From: Pilaira anomala
Lineage: Eukaryota > Mucoromycota > Mucoromycetes > Mucorales > Mucoraceae
Assembly: GCA_025716855.1 (NCBI GenBank)
Contig: JAIXMQ010000025.1
Location: 1 to 64,000, forward strand
Length of the DNA stretch: 64,000 bases
Reading direction: 5' to 3'
Position 1 is the stretch's first letter, and each line of letters starts with the position of its first letter. Position numbers and translations under genes: made by a program. Below are positions 48,030 to 62,839 of the stretch, one piece after another. The notes under the pieces were generated by a model. The model saw nothing but the letters and a program-made list of their open reading frames with translations. It was not told the DNA's origin and searched no databases.

Positions 48030-51000
48030 TTACAGCCATGGCATCCAAGTACATTCCATTTGAGCCATTTTTTGTGGGTTGCTTGCTTGTGATATTAAAT
48101 CAATAATATTCAGACTAACAGGTTTGTTGGTATTAGCAGTCTAATAAATCGAAAAGAGTTAGCAAAAATATTTAAATTTTCTTAAATCATGATCTTACAT
48201 TTTCGCGGTCTGTTTTACATGATAAAAGTTGTGCCTTGGTCATAACTTGAACCACATTTGCCTGGACTCGTTCACGGAATTGAACATCTGTAACAGATCG
48301 ATGGTTAGACATATGCCATGTTATTAATTCATCCCGGATAAAGAGGCTTAAGTAATGATCCAATTCAAGCTCTGGTTCTGTAAGACAACGAGCAGTAGCC
48401 ATTAAACAGCTAGTAAACAAGCCCTCGATACCAACAGGTGTGATATAATCTTGTATATTGGGCGTAAATCTAAACGGAATAGATTCTCCATTACCGAGCA
48501 AAGGAGTCGATTGATTCCAACCTATTTAATGTTGCATGCATTAATTACAAATATATATAAGAAGAGCTTATCAAAGAACATACCTGGTAATAGTTCTGTC
48601 ATCCAAACATTGCCATTTTTGCGTGAAATCGTGATTTTGTGAGGAGTACGATGTCCAACATTAAATAAATATGACATAAATGTAGCAGTTGCGTATTGAG
48701 CAATAAATTGTTTGCGATGCATCCAGTAATCTGTGTATGAATTAAGGGTACGAAGCATATACTAATTATAAAGTGTGAGTTCTTTATCCTGTTAAAAATA
48801 TATTTTGTTTACCTTGCTTAATATATCAGATGGTACTAATTTCTTGGAAATTTCTTCATTAATTTCCATACGAAGATTTAGTTGTTCTGTCTTCAAAGCC
48901 ATGACCTGTTATATATGATAATGTTAAAGGAAGTCCTAAAATACAAATACTAAATAAACCTACATCAGTACTCTGATTAACGCTATTTTTCAATTTCTCG
49001 ACAAAGAAAACTAGAGGGTCATCCTTGTGGATATTCGAACTATCACAATGATCTTCATAGATATCATACAAAGTGCAGTAGGAAGGATCATCTTGTACCA
49101 TACGAACATTGGGTGCTAAGGGAACAATGGAAGGTAAATGGAAGCGAAGATTACGCATGCGGCTTTCTTTTTTACGTTCTAAAACGCTGTTAAAGATTCT
49201 AAATAACTGCATAAGTCTCTCTTCTCGACGGAATTGACGAGCAGCAGGGTTTTGAATGACAAAAGGATGAAGACTACCATCATGGCCACGGATTGTTAAT
49301 CTACGGAAACAGTTGCCGTAGCTACGAATAACTTCTACGTCAGGTAAGAAGCGATCAATACGTAAAAAATCATTTGCATTATCACTAAGTAACAGGTATT
49401 GCCCTGGGATCTCGACATCGTCAAACTTTTGATGTTGGAATTCAACCAAATAGTGACTAGAAGCTTCTAATTTTTGCTTTCGAGGTCTGGCATCTAACAT
49501 CGCTTCAAATTTATCTCTCCATAATCTTAACTTGGCTACATATTCTTCCAGATTAAGTTTCGTAGTTGCAAAATCGTGTACAAATGCTGTTTTCATGTGG
49601 CCTGGATACAAACTATCAGCAAATCTTGCAATGTTTCCAATAGTGGCATTAGTGAGTTGAAGCTTATCAGCAGGGTTAATTAATCTAGAAAGTAATTGCT
49701 AAATAAATGTATAAAATTTAGATATATGAACGCTTTTAAATATGTGTAAGACTTACTTGAGCGCCTTCATTGTAAAGAGCTACGACAAGACGGTACATAT
49801 CTTCATCTGCTTGAGGTTTGAATTTCAATTGAATTTGATCAACCATAGTTTCCATAGACAAAGCAAGTAATGGGTAGCCCGTCTTTAGCATAGCCATAAT
49901 CTCATCTAAAGGATGAGCTAAAGTCCCAGTTGGTGTACCGGGTGGAACAGATCCCTTAGTTTCTGAAGAGGCAGAATTTAAAGCAGCACCTGTCGAAACA
50001 GAAGGAGGCAATTTAGGATTATTTTCTTCCGATTTATTTTCAGAATCAGGTTTAGAACCTTCTTCCTTGACAGTAGAATCAGATTCGTCAACATCCATTT
50101 TGTTGGCACCATCTTCGACTTTAATAGATATATCATTTCCATTTTTCTTACTTCCAGTGTTGAAGTTGTCGATACTTTCTGCTTTTGTTTTGTCATCAGA
50201 GGCTACATCGGTTTCCATAGAATCATCCTTGTTTTCTTTATTAATAGTAATTTTCTCACCAGAGCTATTAGTATGAGAGGTTACTTGATTTCCATCTTCT
50301 TTTTGCGAGGGGTTATTGTTTGAACCATTAGAGCTGGTGCTGTCATTAGCATTGGTCATAGGATTAGTTGTCTTCTTTAAATCAGCAGCATTAACCGGGT
50401 TAACACGTTTCAGCATATCTTCTTTTGCTGTACGAAGTTGAAAATGCAACGCTTGAGGATATTGTTTAGCAATACGAATCAGAATAGCACGAGCATGCTT
50501 AGCTTCTTTTTGCAGTAAACCCATTAATAATTGAGGAATAAAAGTAATCCAATACCAAACAGGCCACTCTCCTTTATAACCTTCAAAGGCACGCGAAATT
50601 GTACCGTTTTGATCATCCAAACTGAGTAACCAAAGAACACGCAAGAGGTATTTTCTAGCCTTTGAATTTTTGTAAATTCCAGCAGCTTGCAAGTAACAAC
50701 TGACAGCGTTATTAGCCCAGCTTAAATCAGTAGGATTTTCTTTAAAGCGTCCATCATTATATCTACCCCATTCTGCCCATGCTCTTGGTAACGACAAATC
50801 AATTTGAACTGCATTGACAAAAGCTTCATTAGCTTCATTACATTGGTTGAGCTTTGCAAGGAATTGTCCTTTTAATGTAAAAAATTCGGCTTTTTGCTGA
50901 TGATTGAAATAAGATAAATTAGTGTTGGTAATCACATCTAAACCAGCTGTCAGTTCATTCGGATCTTGATAATAGCATTTGGCTTGTTCACGTAACTTTA

Positions 51001-54000
51001 AGAATGCTTCATTAATTTCGATATTGGGAAGTGTATAGATCTTGGTCAATTGATTGATGCAAACTTCGTTCAAGTGGTGTTTTCTAGCAACGTGAGCGAA
51101 ACGATTGATAATCCATGCTGTTTCATGATAACCACGGTATGCAAAAGAGTTAGTACCTTGAGGGTTAGTTGGAGTAATTTGATTAGGAAGCAAGGGAATT
51201 AATGGTAAATAAGTACGATTTATGGCATTGAACACATGCTGACGCCATGCCATGGTATCACTCCACATATTGATATCATCCCATGTATTAGGCAAGCGCT
51301 CACGCCAGGTATTAAGAGTACTGCGAATATCAGTCGATCGTTGTTCTAAATTCTGGGCATTGGTATTAACTAAGCTACGGAAAACCTGGTTAGCCTCTTG
51401 TAATTCAAGATATTGCTGGAAAATGTATAGTAACGGTAAATGGCTTTGAGATACAACTCGAGGTAAGGAGTACCATTTCTGGAGTGCAGATTGAACACCT
51501 TCTTCACATATACGTGTGAAGTCAATTAGTCGATCATCGGTAGTTTGAGACTTGATTAATGCTAAGAAAGCCTCAAAGGCCTTAATACGAGGCGTGGGTG
51601 TTTCTGATAATTGAGTAATAGATTGTTCCAACACTTCACGTTCAGCAGCCCAATCCGATAATCTCCAAGCACAATCTAAAATTAAGGTTGTATTATTATC
51701 ATGTTTAGCAAGATCAGCAAGAATATCCCATTGTTGGAGTTTTTGCGAGCATGAAATCCAGTGATCTTCCCAAAGCATATATTCGGATTCTGAAAAGGGT
51801 AATACACCACTTCGAGCTTTCAATTGAGCATTTTCATACATAGTTTGTGCTTGCGCCCACATACCAGCCTGCTCACAAGATATCGCAATGTTAGTTTCGA
51901 CATAGGTGCTTCGTCGCCTCCATAGACCGTAAAACATATCATCTTCACCCAGACTAGAATATAATTCAGATAAAGAGTCCAAGACACGTTCTTGATTGTT
52001 TTGTTCATCCTTTGAGGATTCAGTCACACGTCCAGTCATTGCTGATTTTTGTAAAATCTCAATAGCTGTGTGCCATGCATTATACGTCTTACCAAGGTAC
52101 TTTACTAAATGAGGAGGCAATCTAATTTCTGTACTCGTTTTAGCAATGCCAGCCAGCAACGCTTGTATCACATTAGGACGTAATTCGGTCTGCTTAGAAT
52201 GATAATCTTTGACAAGTAAATTAATTATTACTTTAGTCATATCGTGCCTTTCAGTGCTAGATAAACCGGACCAACACATTGGGAAAATATCCACCCAAAG
52301 TTTGAAAGCAACATTTTCATCCAAGTATTGTAAATATCGTGAGCTTGAAATAGAATTATTTATATCTGCTTCTTGTAATCCCTTCAAGAATGCTTGGTGA
52401 CTTTGAATTACTTCATTGATCTCTATAGGTACAGCGATATCACTTGTTTGGGTTACATTACTTCCTATGGATTTGATTGACTTAATCTTGAGTGTATGAG
52501 GTGCTGTTATTTGAGAATTGACTTTGACAGCTCCAAATAACATATCCAACGCCTGATGAATCCAGAAAGTACCTGAAAGAGACTCCCAGTTTTGTACACC
52601 TAAAAGATAATTGAGACGACTATACAAGGAACGACTAATGCTACGATCGAATACACGCATGAATTGACTACGCATTTGAGGGTTTTCAGAACGAGTACCT
52701 AATAAAAATGCTTGTTCAAGGCGAACAGTCAATTCTGATCTTGCAAAAGCTGGATTGCTGTAAATTTTAAGAACCAAATCAAGGTAGTCTTCAGTGAGAC
52801 GTGCATTGTTTCTAGCTTCTAACGACATCATTTTAACCAGAAGACCTGCCTTTTCTTTTACAGTGGGGAAGGTTTCTGTTTTACTCAAAGTCCATTCCGT
52901 CAGCATATCCAAAATGGCATGCAATAATTGAATATCTGGCGATTTTTCAATTAATTGGATGAGACAAGTTAAGAACCAGCGACGTTGATCACCCAAATGA
53001 GATATTCTCTTCTTTAGAAGATTCAGACCGAGGATTAATAGGTTTACTTGAGAGTCGTGACCTGCAGACATGACACTAGTCGTGGTAATGTGTTCTTTCG
53101 TAAGCTTTTGAAGCATCTTTACAATACCGGGCACAAATGGATCTAGTTGTTCACTACGGCTGCTACTGGCAGCTTGAAGTAATTTTAAGACAGCATAGAT
53201 ATTGTTCATACTGGCCATACCATCAGTAATCGTCGAGTCGATCAAAGAAACGAAGGCAGCAACATCAGGATGTTGTATTTCTTCTCTGTTTTCTGCATTT
53301 GTAGTTTGATTAATAGCATAAAAAATATGAGAAAGAACAGGTTGAAGGGCAGTATGAATACGGATATTATCTGATTTAATACTGTTTTCCAAAAGTCGGA
53401 ATAGCTGATTCATGTTGACGATAAACCATTCAGAAGGCTTATGAGCAATATCAATATTCAATATTTCCAGAGCACTACATATACTTGAAACAAGAATTTC
53501 GCTTATATCCTTCCAGGTTAGAGTACGTTCCAAGTGGGCAAATTTGACATGTACGTCAGACCATACTTCAGGATCCAGGAATCGTTTAATTAAATCCAAT
53601 ACACGTTGAACAAGTCTTCTTTGAATCATGTCAGAAGGATTATAAACGCTACAAGCAAGACGAACTAAATAACCAACTGTGTTTTCACGTAAAGTAAGAG
53701 ATGGTGTATATTCTTTAGCCGAATCTGCAGTAGCATTAGCTGGAGAGCTTTTCACTTCACCGTCTGCACTCTCGGCTTTTATCTTCTTCTTGATGGCTTC
53801 AGATGTATTTTCTGCTTGTCTTTTACTAGGAGGGGTAGAGGTAGACCCCGCTTCAACAGATGGTTGATTTTTTAATCTAGTCTGTTCCCAACTGTATATC
53901 AATTCTGTCAATTCAACTGTCAATAGCTTATTTTCTGGTGTTGCATTTTGAAGTAATCCAAGTTTTGGCAAAGCGTTTACGATCTGAGGTAAAAAGTGTT

Positions 54001-57000
54001 CACGATAATCATAAAATAAATCTGGCTGACGTACTAAAAGTTGATATACGTTGACCATTTGAGAGATACTATGAGTATCTTCAACAACAACTTTACGTGT
54101 TAATCGAACCCAAGTGGGAACTCTCTCTGATCCTGTCAAAGGAACACGCTTTGGAAGAACAGGAGCAATAATATCCAGACCTTGCTTAACTAAAGTACGC
54201 GCTTCAGATAAATGAGCTCGTAAGAGAGCTGCATATATTTGTATAACAATTTTACTAGGTGTATCAAATGCAGTAATAAATCTGGCAATCAATACATAAG
54301 CGGCCTGTTTACATGTAGCGTCTTCGAGTCGTAAGTAGTTCCAACCGAACTTAATAATTTCTTTACGTAGGTCAGTTAAAAATTGAGGAGCATATTGAAC
54401 GATCATAGCAGTCAATTGAAGTAGTTCAATGCGGAGTGAATCTTCAGCATATTGGTCTTCTTCGACAGGTTCCGACCCAAGATGAGCCCAAATTTTGTGG
54501 TCCAATTGTTCCATAATTTTAGGGTCTAAAATTTCTGCGCATTGACCATCATTACGAGTTATGGACACCAATAAAGAAGGATTGATGACATGACGAAGCG
54601 TCATCATTCTCAAATAAGGGGAAACAGAATTATCATTAAATTGTTGCAAGAATTTTTCGATAATAGTACGTTTTCTTTTAGCTGTGTAATGCAAGGCGAC
54701 ATCATTCAAAAAGAATTCTCGAAGATAAGACAGATCCATAACAGATTCTTGAGCAAAAAGAGCCACCACTTCAAATATCACTTCGATATTATCGGGATTT
54801 TCACGAAGATACGAAATAAATATCTGAGAGAGGTATAAGGATTCAAACGTTAGTTGTAAACCTTGATCATCATCTTTTTTCATTGCTTCAAAACGATTAG
54901 GTGATCTCCATAAGGTTAAAAGTGATTCAAGAATTTCAGGTTGATTTGTTAACCAAGCTGAGTCATAACCAACCACTTCACGTACTATCAATACACCTCG
55001 ATAATGCAAGTTGGAGTTATCAGGTACATTAAATGTAATTTCAATTAGTTTCTTGGCAGATTTGGCTACTTCGTTACGAATTTGTACAGCATTTTCTGTA
55101 TTCAACACATCAATAAATAAGCGACTATGATCAGGTTGATTTAAGCGTTCATAGAAATATCCAACAGTTTCAGTAGGATAACGATTCAGGTATTTGATCA
55201 AATTAGGTCTGAATGGACTTGAGATTGATCTGCGTAAATGCGATTCCATTTCCAAGACAACAGATACAAGGTCATCTAAAAATATATGTGCTGCTGCAGG
55301 CAATAAATGGAATATGTTTAAAATCGCAACAATAATCTTTACTTCGTGATTTTCACTTAATGGTTTCCCAGCAGCTTCCTGAAGTACTTTTGGCTCTGCC
55401 CATTGTTTTAAATGATCCAATAATTTTTTACCGATTTCAACCTTGAAATAATTTGTCAACAATTCCAATAAACGTGCAAGTCCTTCGAGTCCAGCAACAC
55501 TTAATGTTTTATGGTTGGATAAGGTGGTTAAAATAGGTCGAAGACCTTGTTGAAGTAATTCCTTTGGTAATTTATGTTGTTGAGCCAAAACTTGCTTTAA
55601 GCCACGATGAGCAGCTTCCACAACTTCAGGTGCTTTGGAATAAAGCGATTTAAAGAATACTTGAATAATACGAGCACGTGTATGAGATTGACGTTGATTA
55701 GAAAAGTCGGAGCATGCCATAGCAGCAGACAAAAGCTTTATACATACAATTCGGAGGTTCATCAAAGAGGTTGCATTCTTATATTGTGAGCTACGACTAA
55801 CTAAGGCTTGGTCTTCAGCATCTGCAAGAGCTAATGCTTCATGAAGTAAACGAATCAACTCATCATTGAACTCCAAGAAAGGTGGTCTTAAAGTAAGACA
55901 ATATGTTATTGCGTCGATATGGCCAATTTGCATGGCAAATGGTAGAGCACGAAGAGGTTTTGCAAAAATAGGTCCAACTAAACGTTCTCTAACAGGAGCT
56001 AACAATTCTGTAACCTCATTACCAGTTAAATCCGCCAATAATTGAAATGAGGATTGAATTGTTTCACGAACAGTGCTGTTTGAGTTGGATAATTCACTCA
56101 AGAGTAAAGCAATCAAGTTTTGAAATTTTTGTTGGGCTTCTTGAGATTCATCATCTTCAGGACGGTTGCATACCTTTAAAACATGAGATAGAGTCTGAGT
56201 AGCTTCAGCAGTATTGACATTGGCCATTTCAGGCGAGGCATCCTTGAGAACAAATAACAAAGAGCGAATAAAGTCAAGCTCGTGTTCACGCATCCACTTT
56301 GTGCCCATATCAAGTTGGGAACTAATAATTGAGATACCAAGACATCCACCACGTTTACTAAACCATTCTTGTTTATAACAGCATGAACCAAATTGAGAAG
56401 CAAATACACGGAAAATAGGTAACTGCCATACAAAATCCTTGCTGCCTAAAATCTGAACACCAGTATCGAAACAAAGTTGAATTGACTCTTCAGCACGTGC
56501 TCTGAGTTTAGGATCTTCGGCTGAAATAACTTTCACAATAGCATCAACCAAAATGGTTGTACTTAGAGTTTGAACAGATAATCTTTCATCCATCATATCA
56601 GCCAAAGGTTTACTTCCAGTCTCTTTTGCATCAATGGCTTCACCAATATGTAATAACATAAAGTGGCGACATATATTTTCGAATAACGGCCAAGCATCAT
56701 CCGAAATTTCATTAAGAGTGGAGGCTTTCATAAGTGCAACTAATATAGTTCGAAGCGAATCTTCTTGAGCGACACGTTTGGCAAGATATTTGGTGTATCC
56801 ATTACCGGCTAATCGCTTAGGTTTTAAACCTTTTCCATCAAAAGCATCACCTACAACTATACTTTCATTTCCAGAAGTTGGCTTTTTATCAACCTCCATT
56901 GGTTCAGCAGTTTCTGTCTGAGAGTCTGATTCAGTATTTGGTTTAACCGCAGTACTTTTAGGTGTGATACTATCCATATCAGCAGTTTCAGCAGTTAAAA

Positions 57001-60000
57001 GATGTTCCTTAACACGTTGATATAAAGACAATGCCAAGTTGTCAGGGCCTTCTTCTAGTTCAAGCATCATTATAATATTTGCCTTTAAGAATTCATAAGC
57101 ATGCTTCTTGTAAAATATATTCACATCATGTTTCTCTAAAGTCCTGCAAGCAATTTCGAGACATTTATCCAGAGAAAGATTATGAGGTATAGTATTCGGA
57201 TCAAAGATAATTTCAGTTGAAACACCACTTTCAACACATTTTTCAAAATCTAAATCAGGAGGACTATTCAACATTCTTCTATTTCTGCCACCCAGTTTAC
57301 CTATAATTCTCATAGCGGCGTGGCTATGTTGCTGACTATAAGGTAAAGGACGAAGATGACTCCATAAAGCATCCATCAATTCTTTCATAACAGGCGCCAT
57401 AATTTGATCAAGAAATTCAGGGTTCAAATTGTCATTGCATAATTCCATTGTTCGCAAGCCTTGTGTCACCAAATCATGATCTGCTTGTAATGCAATAACT
57501 AAAGGTCTCATCAAATAAGGTAAGTAAGGTAATAAGGTGCTCAAGCGTACAGGTACAGCTAAACATAATTCTACAAATAGGTTTCGCATTTCAGTACGAT
57601 GTGCCAAGGTCAATAGTGAATTCAAATTTTCCAGTAAAACTTGAAGTAAAGGAGAAACTTCTTTGTATAAAAGTTCAAATCGACCACCACCAATACTCTT
57701 GAATAACGAACGTAATAGTAAGAAATAGTTTGCTGGTTCTTTTGCTTTTGCAGATAATTTAAAGCAAGAAGTGACAAGATTACCAAGGTAAGGTTGAAGG
57801 ATAGATTCATTAGCATCAGGAAAGAGATTGACAGCCATAAATGCTAAACGAAATAAATGTAACATTACAGCAGAATAATGTACATTACCATCGCCCAAAT
57901 GATCAATACGATCAATTAAGAAACGGAATAAGATGCCAGCAAACCCTTGTGACGATATTTCGTTCCCTAAAAAGAATTGTGTAATTTGAACTAATGAAGT
58001 ATTAATCAACATACGATCAAAAAAATAATTCATTTGAGAGACAAAGATTTCTTGAAAGACTGCTGGATCTAAAAATGTAAAGACGATTGCAAACATTTCC
58101 AATATTTCTTTTTCAGGTGGAACTTGACTACCAATTTTAAGTGACAAATCGTTTGAACCAATTGAGTTTTCATTAACTTCCTCATTATTTATCCTTTCGT
58201 TCGGTAAAGTTCCATCAGGTCCATAGTTGTCAATATTATAATATTCAAAACACATTAAACCTTCTCTGAAAAGTCTTAAAAAGACATGCATATCTTCTTG
58301 TGAAAATACTCTTGCAAATTGTGAATATAGTTGTGGATTCATATCAGTTTTAGATGGTGGATTGCAGTGACGTAAACCAATAAATAATGGTTTTAATCCA
58401 ATTGCTAAATTCTTGAATAAAAATCGTCCATCTTTAATTCCATCCTGAGGGTCTAAAGTAAACGATGTTGTATGTATGGATCTTGCTTTATCAAAGTCGA
58501 AATCATCTGTTATTTCTGTTTCTGTATCTTCTTTATTCGTGCTCTTTTTGTTTTTTTTTACATGTTGCTTCAAGCATGATTTGAACTGAATATTGAGTGC
58601 CGAGAATTTTGATGCAAATGCATCCAAAATACGCATTAACAAATCTCGTCCTTCTTTTTTACTGGGTATTTTAATAATGCAGTCGATTAAGTTGAGTAAA
58701 AGTTTTCCACACATTGTCTGAATACTTGGTGCTAATGTAGCATCGTGAAGATTACGTGAATATATGTATACGGTACGATAAAGTTGAGCAGGTGTCAATT
58801 CGGATCGGATGTGATGTACAAGATCAGCAAGCATACTGTAAGCTAAGGGCCTATAATATGCCTATTAATTTATTTTCTTCATCTCATTTAAAAGTCATTT
58901 AAATTTACCTTAATGTATCATGAGATGTTACACCAGCACCAATAAGTACCTTTTCATTTAATAATAAATCAATTTTAGGCACAAATGATGATCTAAAATC
59001 TGTCGAAAGAATATGTCTTGTTGCTACCAAAAGCTCCTTTCTCGTGGCAGATGATTCGGGTGGACATTCACGTAAGAGTCGTAATACAAAATCAGGGATT
59101 TGATTTTGAAATGGTCGTAGAGCAGATGTATAGCTTCGTAAAATATAGGCTAAAAATGACATTGTTTTGACTTGAGCGATGATAAAATCATTATATACTG
59201 ATCTATTACGGATCTCTGGACTAACTCCTACAAATACTTCACCGCGAGCCTGCGCAGCGGCTGAAGCTTCAGCTTGAGGCTTCGCTTGTAAACTTAAAGT
59301 CTAAATTTCGAAAAGAAGTTAATTTTTCGTCCACAAATTTTGTTACATGTTCGTACCTGGAAAATTAGTGGTACAAATTTCATGATATTATCGGTACCAT
59401 GTTGACGATGAGATTGGAATAATAAAACAACAATGATAGGACACTCGGTTAATACTTTGAAACTGTACATACTTTTTGGTAAAGGTTTAGAAGGTGATTC
59501 TGGCAATTCTGCTGCAGCTGGTGAGTTAGGTCTGGGTGATGTAGCTAACAATGGGTTAAGTCCAGGCTAAAACATAAAATGTAAATTTATGTGATACAGA
59601 TCTTTTATATTGTCTACAGAATTCAACTTACTGTAGCAGAACCAATTGGGGTACTTGGGGCATCAAATACATCTTTTACTGTTTGTTCCATATTTTTAAA
59701 TATTTCTTGAACTATGTCCAGAAATGGTTGAACTTGATCTTCAAGAGCATGTCTATAGGTTCTGTGTAAATCGATAATAATTTTCACACAAACGACTGCA
59801 TTGTCTTCATTTTCCACTTTTAAAAGATGCATCAACATTCTACATAAATCGGGTGCGTATTCTTTTAATGCTTCAGTTTGTGGTAATCGATAGATAATTT
59901 CTAATATAATATTGCGAAGTTTCTGTAATAATTTAATTAGCATATTATTTGACATCTTTTTCTTCTAAGTGTTATCTACTCACTTGCTCGGGGACGTTAC

Positions 60001-60248
60001 TTTGAAAAACAGGGTTTCCATTTTGCAAAATATCAACAAATACAGGTATTAAGGTTGCCAAAAAGCGAGAGTATTCAAGTGTTTGAAATACTTCGACTTG
60101 ATCCCTAAGTTCGTTGGCGATGGTTACCTTCAGTTGAGGTGCTATATAAAAAGTAGATTAGCATGATATTCTTATAAAGACGCTTTTATGATTAGGTACC
60201 CAAATTTGGGTCACTAAGTCTATGAGCATAGACTTGAAGTGTAGTCAT
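48030..60248 (-). CDS. TRA1: TRA1/TRRAP, activator-binding subunit of SAGA and NuA4
   Basis: Giant pseudokinase scaffold that contacts transcription activators for the SAGA and NuA4 acetyltransferases in the nucleus. Eleven exons: 60248-60200, 60141-59984, 59922-59632, 59566-59357, 59300-58909, 58850-49757, 49698-48964, 48905-48813, 48761-48584, 48521-48199 and 48140-48030; 3877 residues (yeast 3744, human about 3860). The N-terminal two thirds are HEAT/TPR helices (FVGVSPEIRNRSVYNDFI, LRPLAYSMLADLVHH). The FAT domain is followed by a disordered acidic insert (Asn/Ser/Asp/Lys rich, about 50020-50400). The PI3K-like fold contains GHRTPHKITISRKNGNVW, where the catalytic Asp and DFG of active kinases are missing. 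The FATC ends in TWMPWL. The main exon is 9,094 nt. Very secure. Confidence 0.97.
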
Positions 60249-60352
60249 TTGTTTCGTGTTGTGAAAAAAAATATATGTAGAGGAACAGAACAAAATAGGT
60301 CTTGAAAAGTTCAATCAAGAAAAAGAAGTTAAACTCCTGGAATTTTAGACAT

Positions 60353-60358
60353 CACGTG
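60353..60358 (-). promoter_or_regulatory. CACGTG motif upstream of TRA1
   Basis: An E-box core about 105 bp upstream of the TRA1 start codon, in otherwise AT-rich DNA. Motif seen; role inferred. Confidence 0.3.
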
Positions 60359-60574
60359 TTATGACTGTTTTGATTAATTTCAGGTCACAAATGAACAGTT
60401 TTGCATTTTGTTGCAGGAATTCAGAGTTATTTTAATATAACTATGAAATTTTGCCGATGATAGCAACAAGAGTGGTATGCAAGATATTTCAGAATTGCTA
60501 TAGAAAAATATCGAAATTGCATTTATCAAATAGATGAATATTCTGCTTAGCATCATGGATTTTAATGCAATGAT

Positions 60575-61260
60575 TTAGAGAGCCATTAAACGTCGCCCCA
60601 ATCTCGAATTCCTAATACGGGAAACTTTATCGCCCACCACTCATTTATTCCCCCAAATCACCCAATTTTTTTTAAAAAACAACAGCAGATGAGCTCTTTT
60701 AAAGCGACTGTTGCATCACAGTAGCAAAGCCCTAGACTAAGCTATGTGTTTATTGACCTTAACTAGTTTTTTTTTTATAAAAAAAGGATGTACTAAAGCT
60801 AAGGCTTTTTTTTTCCACAGCGGAAAACGATTTCAGCCAATCGAATTATCTAAAAAAGTCGAAAAAGTGTCAAACCAGCCATCCCAACCTTTGCATTTTT
60901 TCAAAAATTATAAATGAGGATATATCTTGGCATTTCATAGGTATGAAAGTTTAGCTATTTAACGGTATATGTGGATTTTACGCTGTTTCGAATGATTTAA
61001 AAATTAAAGTAAAATAATAATAAAGGTTAGTGTTTGTTGCCAGAAAACAAAATATAGTTTTTATTAGGGCAAGTATATTTTTTGCATCTAAACATATATA
61101 TACAAATATATAAAAAGATGAGCCTTCAAAGTCTGCATTGTTTAGTTATCATGCTGTTTAATAGAACAGTTGTTTTAGAAGGACTTTATTTGACAAGAAG
61201 GTAGTTTTTGTCATAATTTTGAAGGAAAAAAGAGCACTTGGGAATCCATCATTCGTATAT
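60575..61260 (+). repeat. Solo copy of the 41-44 kb repeat family
   Basis: Aligns with about 41030-41770 in the same orientation: AGAGCCATTAAAC, TAATACGGGAAACT, TAGCAAAGCCC, AGGATGTA, AGTTTTTATTAGGGCAAGTA and the AAGATG-GCCTTCAAA-TCTGCAT words all occur in the same order. It lies upstream of TRA1, so the family is dispersed and not only local. Confidence 0.7.
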
Positions 61261-62098
61261 ACATATATTTTTTAACTTCTTAAAATTGTCCAACAGAAAC
61301 TCATAGAGACTCATTGAAAAAAAACTTAGTTTTTTTTCTCTATGTATTTGAATTTACGCGACGCAATGTAGGTCTTTTTTTTTTAAAAAAAAAATAATAG
61401 TATAAAAACTTGCATAATTATCACATGCGAAAAAAAAAAATGAATTACCCAATCATATTTGTACATTGCCTAAAGAAGCTCTCTTGCATTGACTAGGATT
61501 GCAAAAGGGGCATTTTATATCATTTCTCCTTGTGTAGTGTTCAACAATTTAAATACATGAAAAAAAAAGTTTATAATTCAAAATTATGGTTTTATTTTAC
61601 ATAGATATCAATTTTAGCTTCAAAGCAAAAGCCTGGTTGTGCTTTCTTAACCCTGGGTATTGTAGATAACTTGGCATTGATAAATCTTGTCAGTAGTAAC
61701 TAGCTCTTGAAATAAAATACATATCAGTACATTTTGACTAAACACCGTTAACATATTGATTTACAACACCTTGATTTAGAACACCTTGATTTAGAACGCC
61801 TTGTCTGATCACACAAGATATAACAGACCTAATCTTTAAAAGTACTACCATTTCTTTTTCAAAACTTGCTCACCAGAAAGAGCTCTTCTTATCCTTAATG
61901 TAGTATTTATTCCTAGTGATTATAAAAATGATCAATTTAAATCTATTATGCATAATAAAATATATTACCAATGTATGTTTGAAGTTTTTGATTCTCTTCT
62001 TGGGTTTGATACTTAATAACCTTTTTCAGCTAGTTTTTATTGCCTTTAAAGCTGACCACTTTTGCTAGAACTACTGGATAAAGTTAGTTAGCAGTGCG

Positions 62099-62150
<52 letters not shown>

Positions 62151-62803
62151 TATAGAAAGCGCTAGAAAGCGAGTTATCCGAGAGTAAATTATTAATCCTC
62201 TTACTACTAAGCAGTAGCAGGAAAAGTAGGAAGATAGCTAGCGATTACACGAGGAATGACAAGCTCTCTTCAGGCATCATTATGATTTTTGCCCCATGTA
62301 ACACGAAGACCTAATTGCCTAAAAGCATGTTTCCATAACTGTTTGTATAATTCCAGTGGCCAACCTGAGTTAAGTCTCGGCAGTCATATTTTGCAATATG
62401 GTCACAAACGTCATCCAATTAACTCTCTAGTTCCCGCCACAGGATTGTTGTCCAAATCGATGACTAAATACCAAAAGTGTTATTATTAATTGAACAGTAT
62501 GCCTAATTTTAAGTTGACTTACTATCACTAAGCTTTTCCAGAGTATTCATCGTCAATCTTCCTCGACCTTGGTGGTCTTGGCCATCTGGGACGGCGTTGT
62601 AGGCGTCTTTGACGTCTTTGACGTCTTTGGCATCTTTGGTGTCTTCTTAAAGTCACATTGAAAATAAACGATAAAGAAAAAAAATAAAATGAAAAAAACT
62701 CAAGATTTTAATTTTATTTTTTTCATTAATCTACAACAAATAAATGATGGATTTCAAAATGTTTTATGTCCTATTGATTAATATCTTCCAGCTATGGCTT
62801 CTT

Positions 62804-62839
<36 letters not shown>

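Noticed and set aside
49736..53867. Small frames on both strands within TRA1
   Set aside because: Shadows of the 9.1 kb TRA1 exon in other frames.
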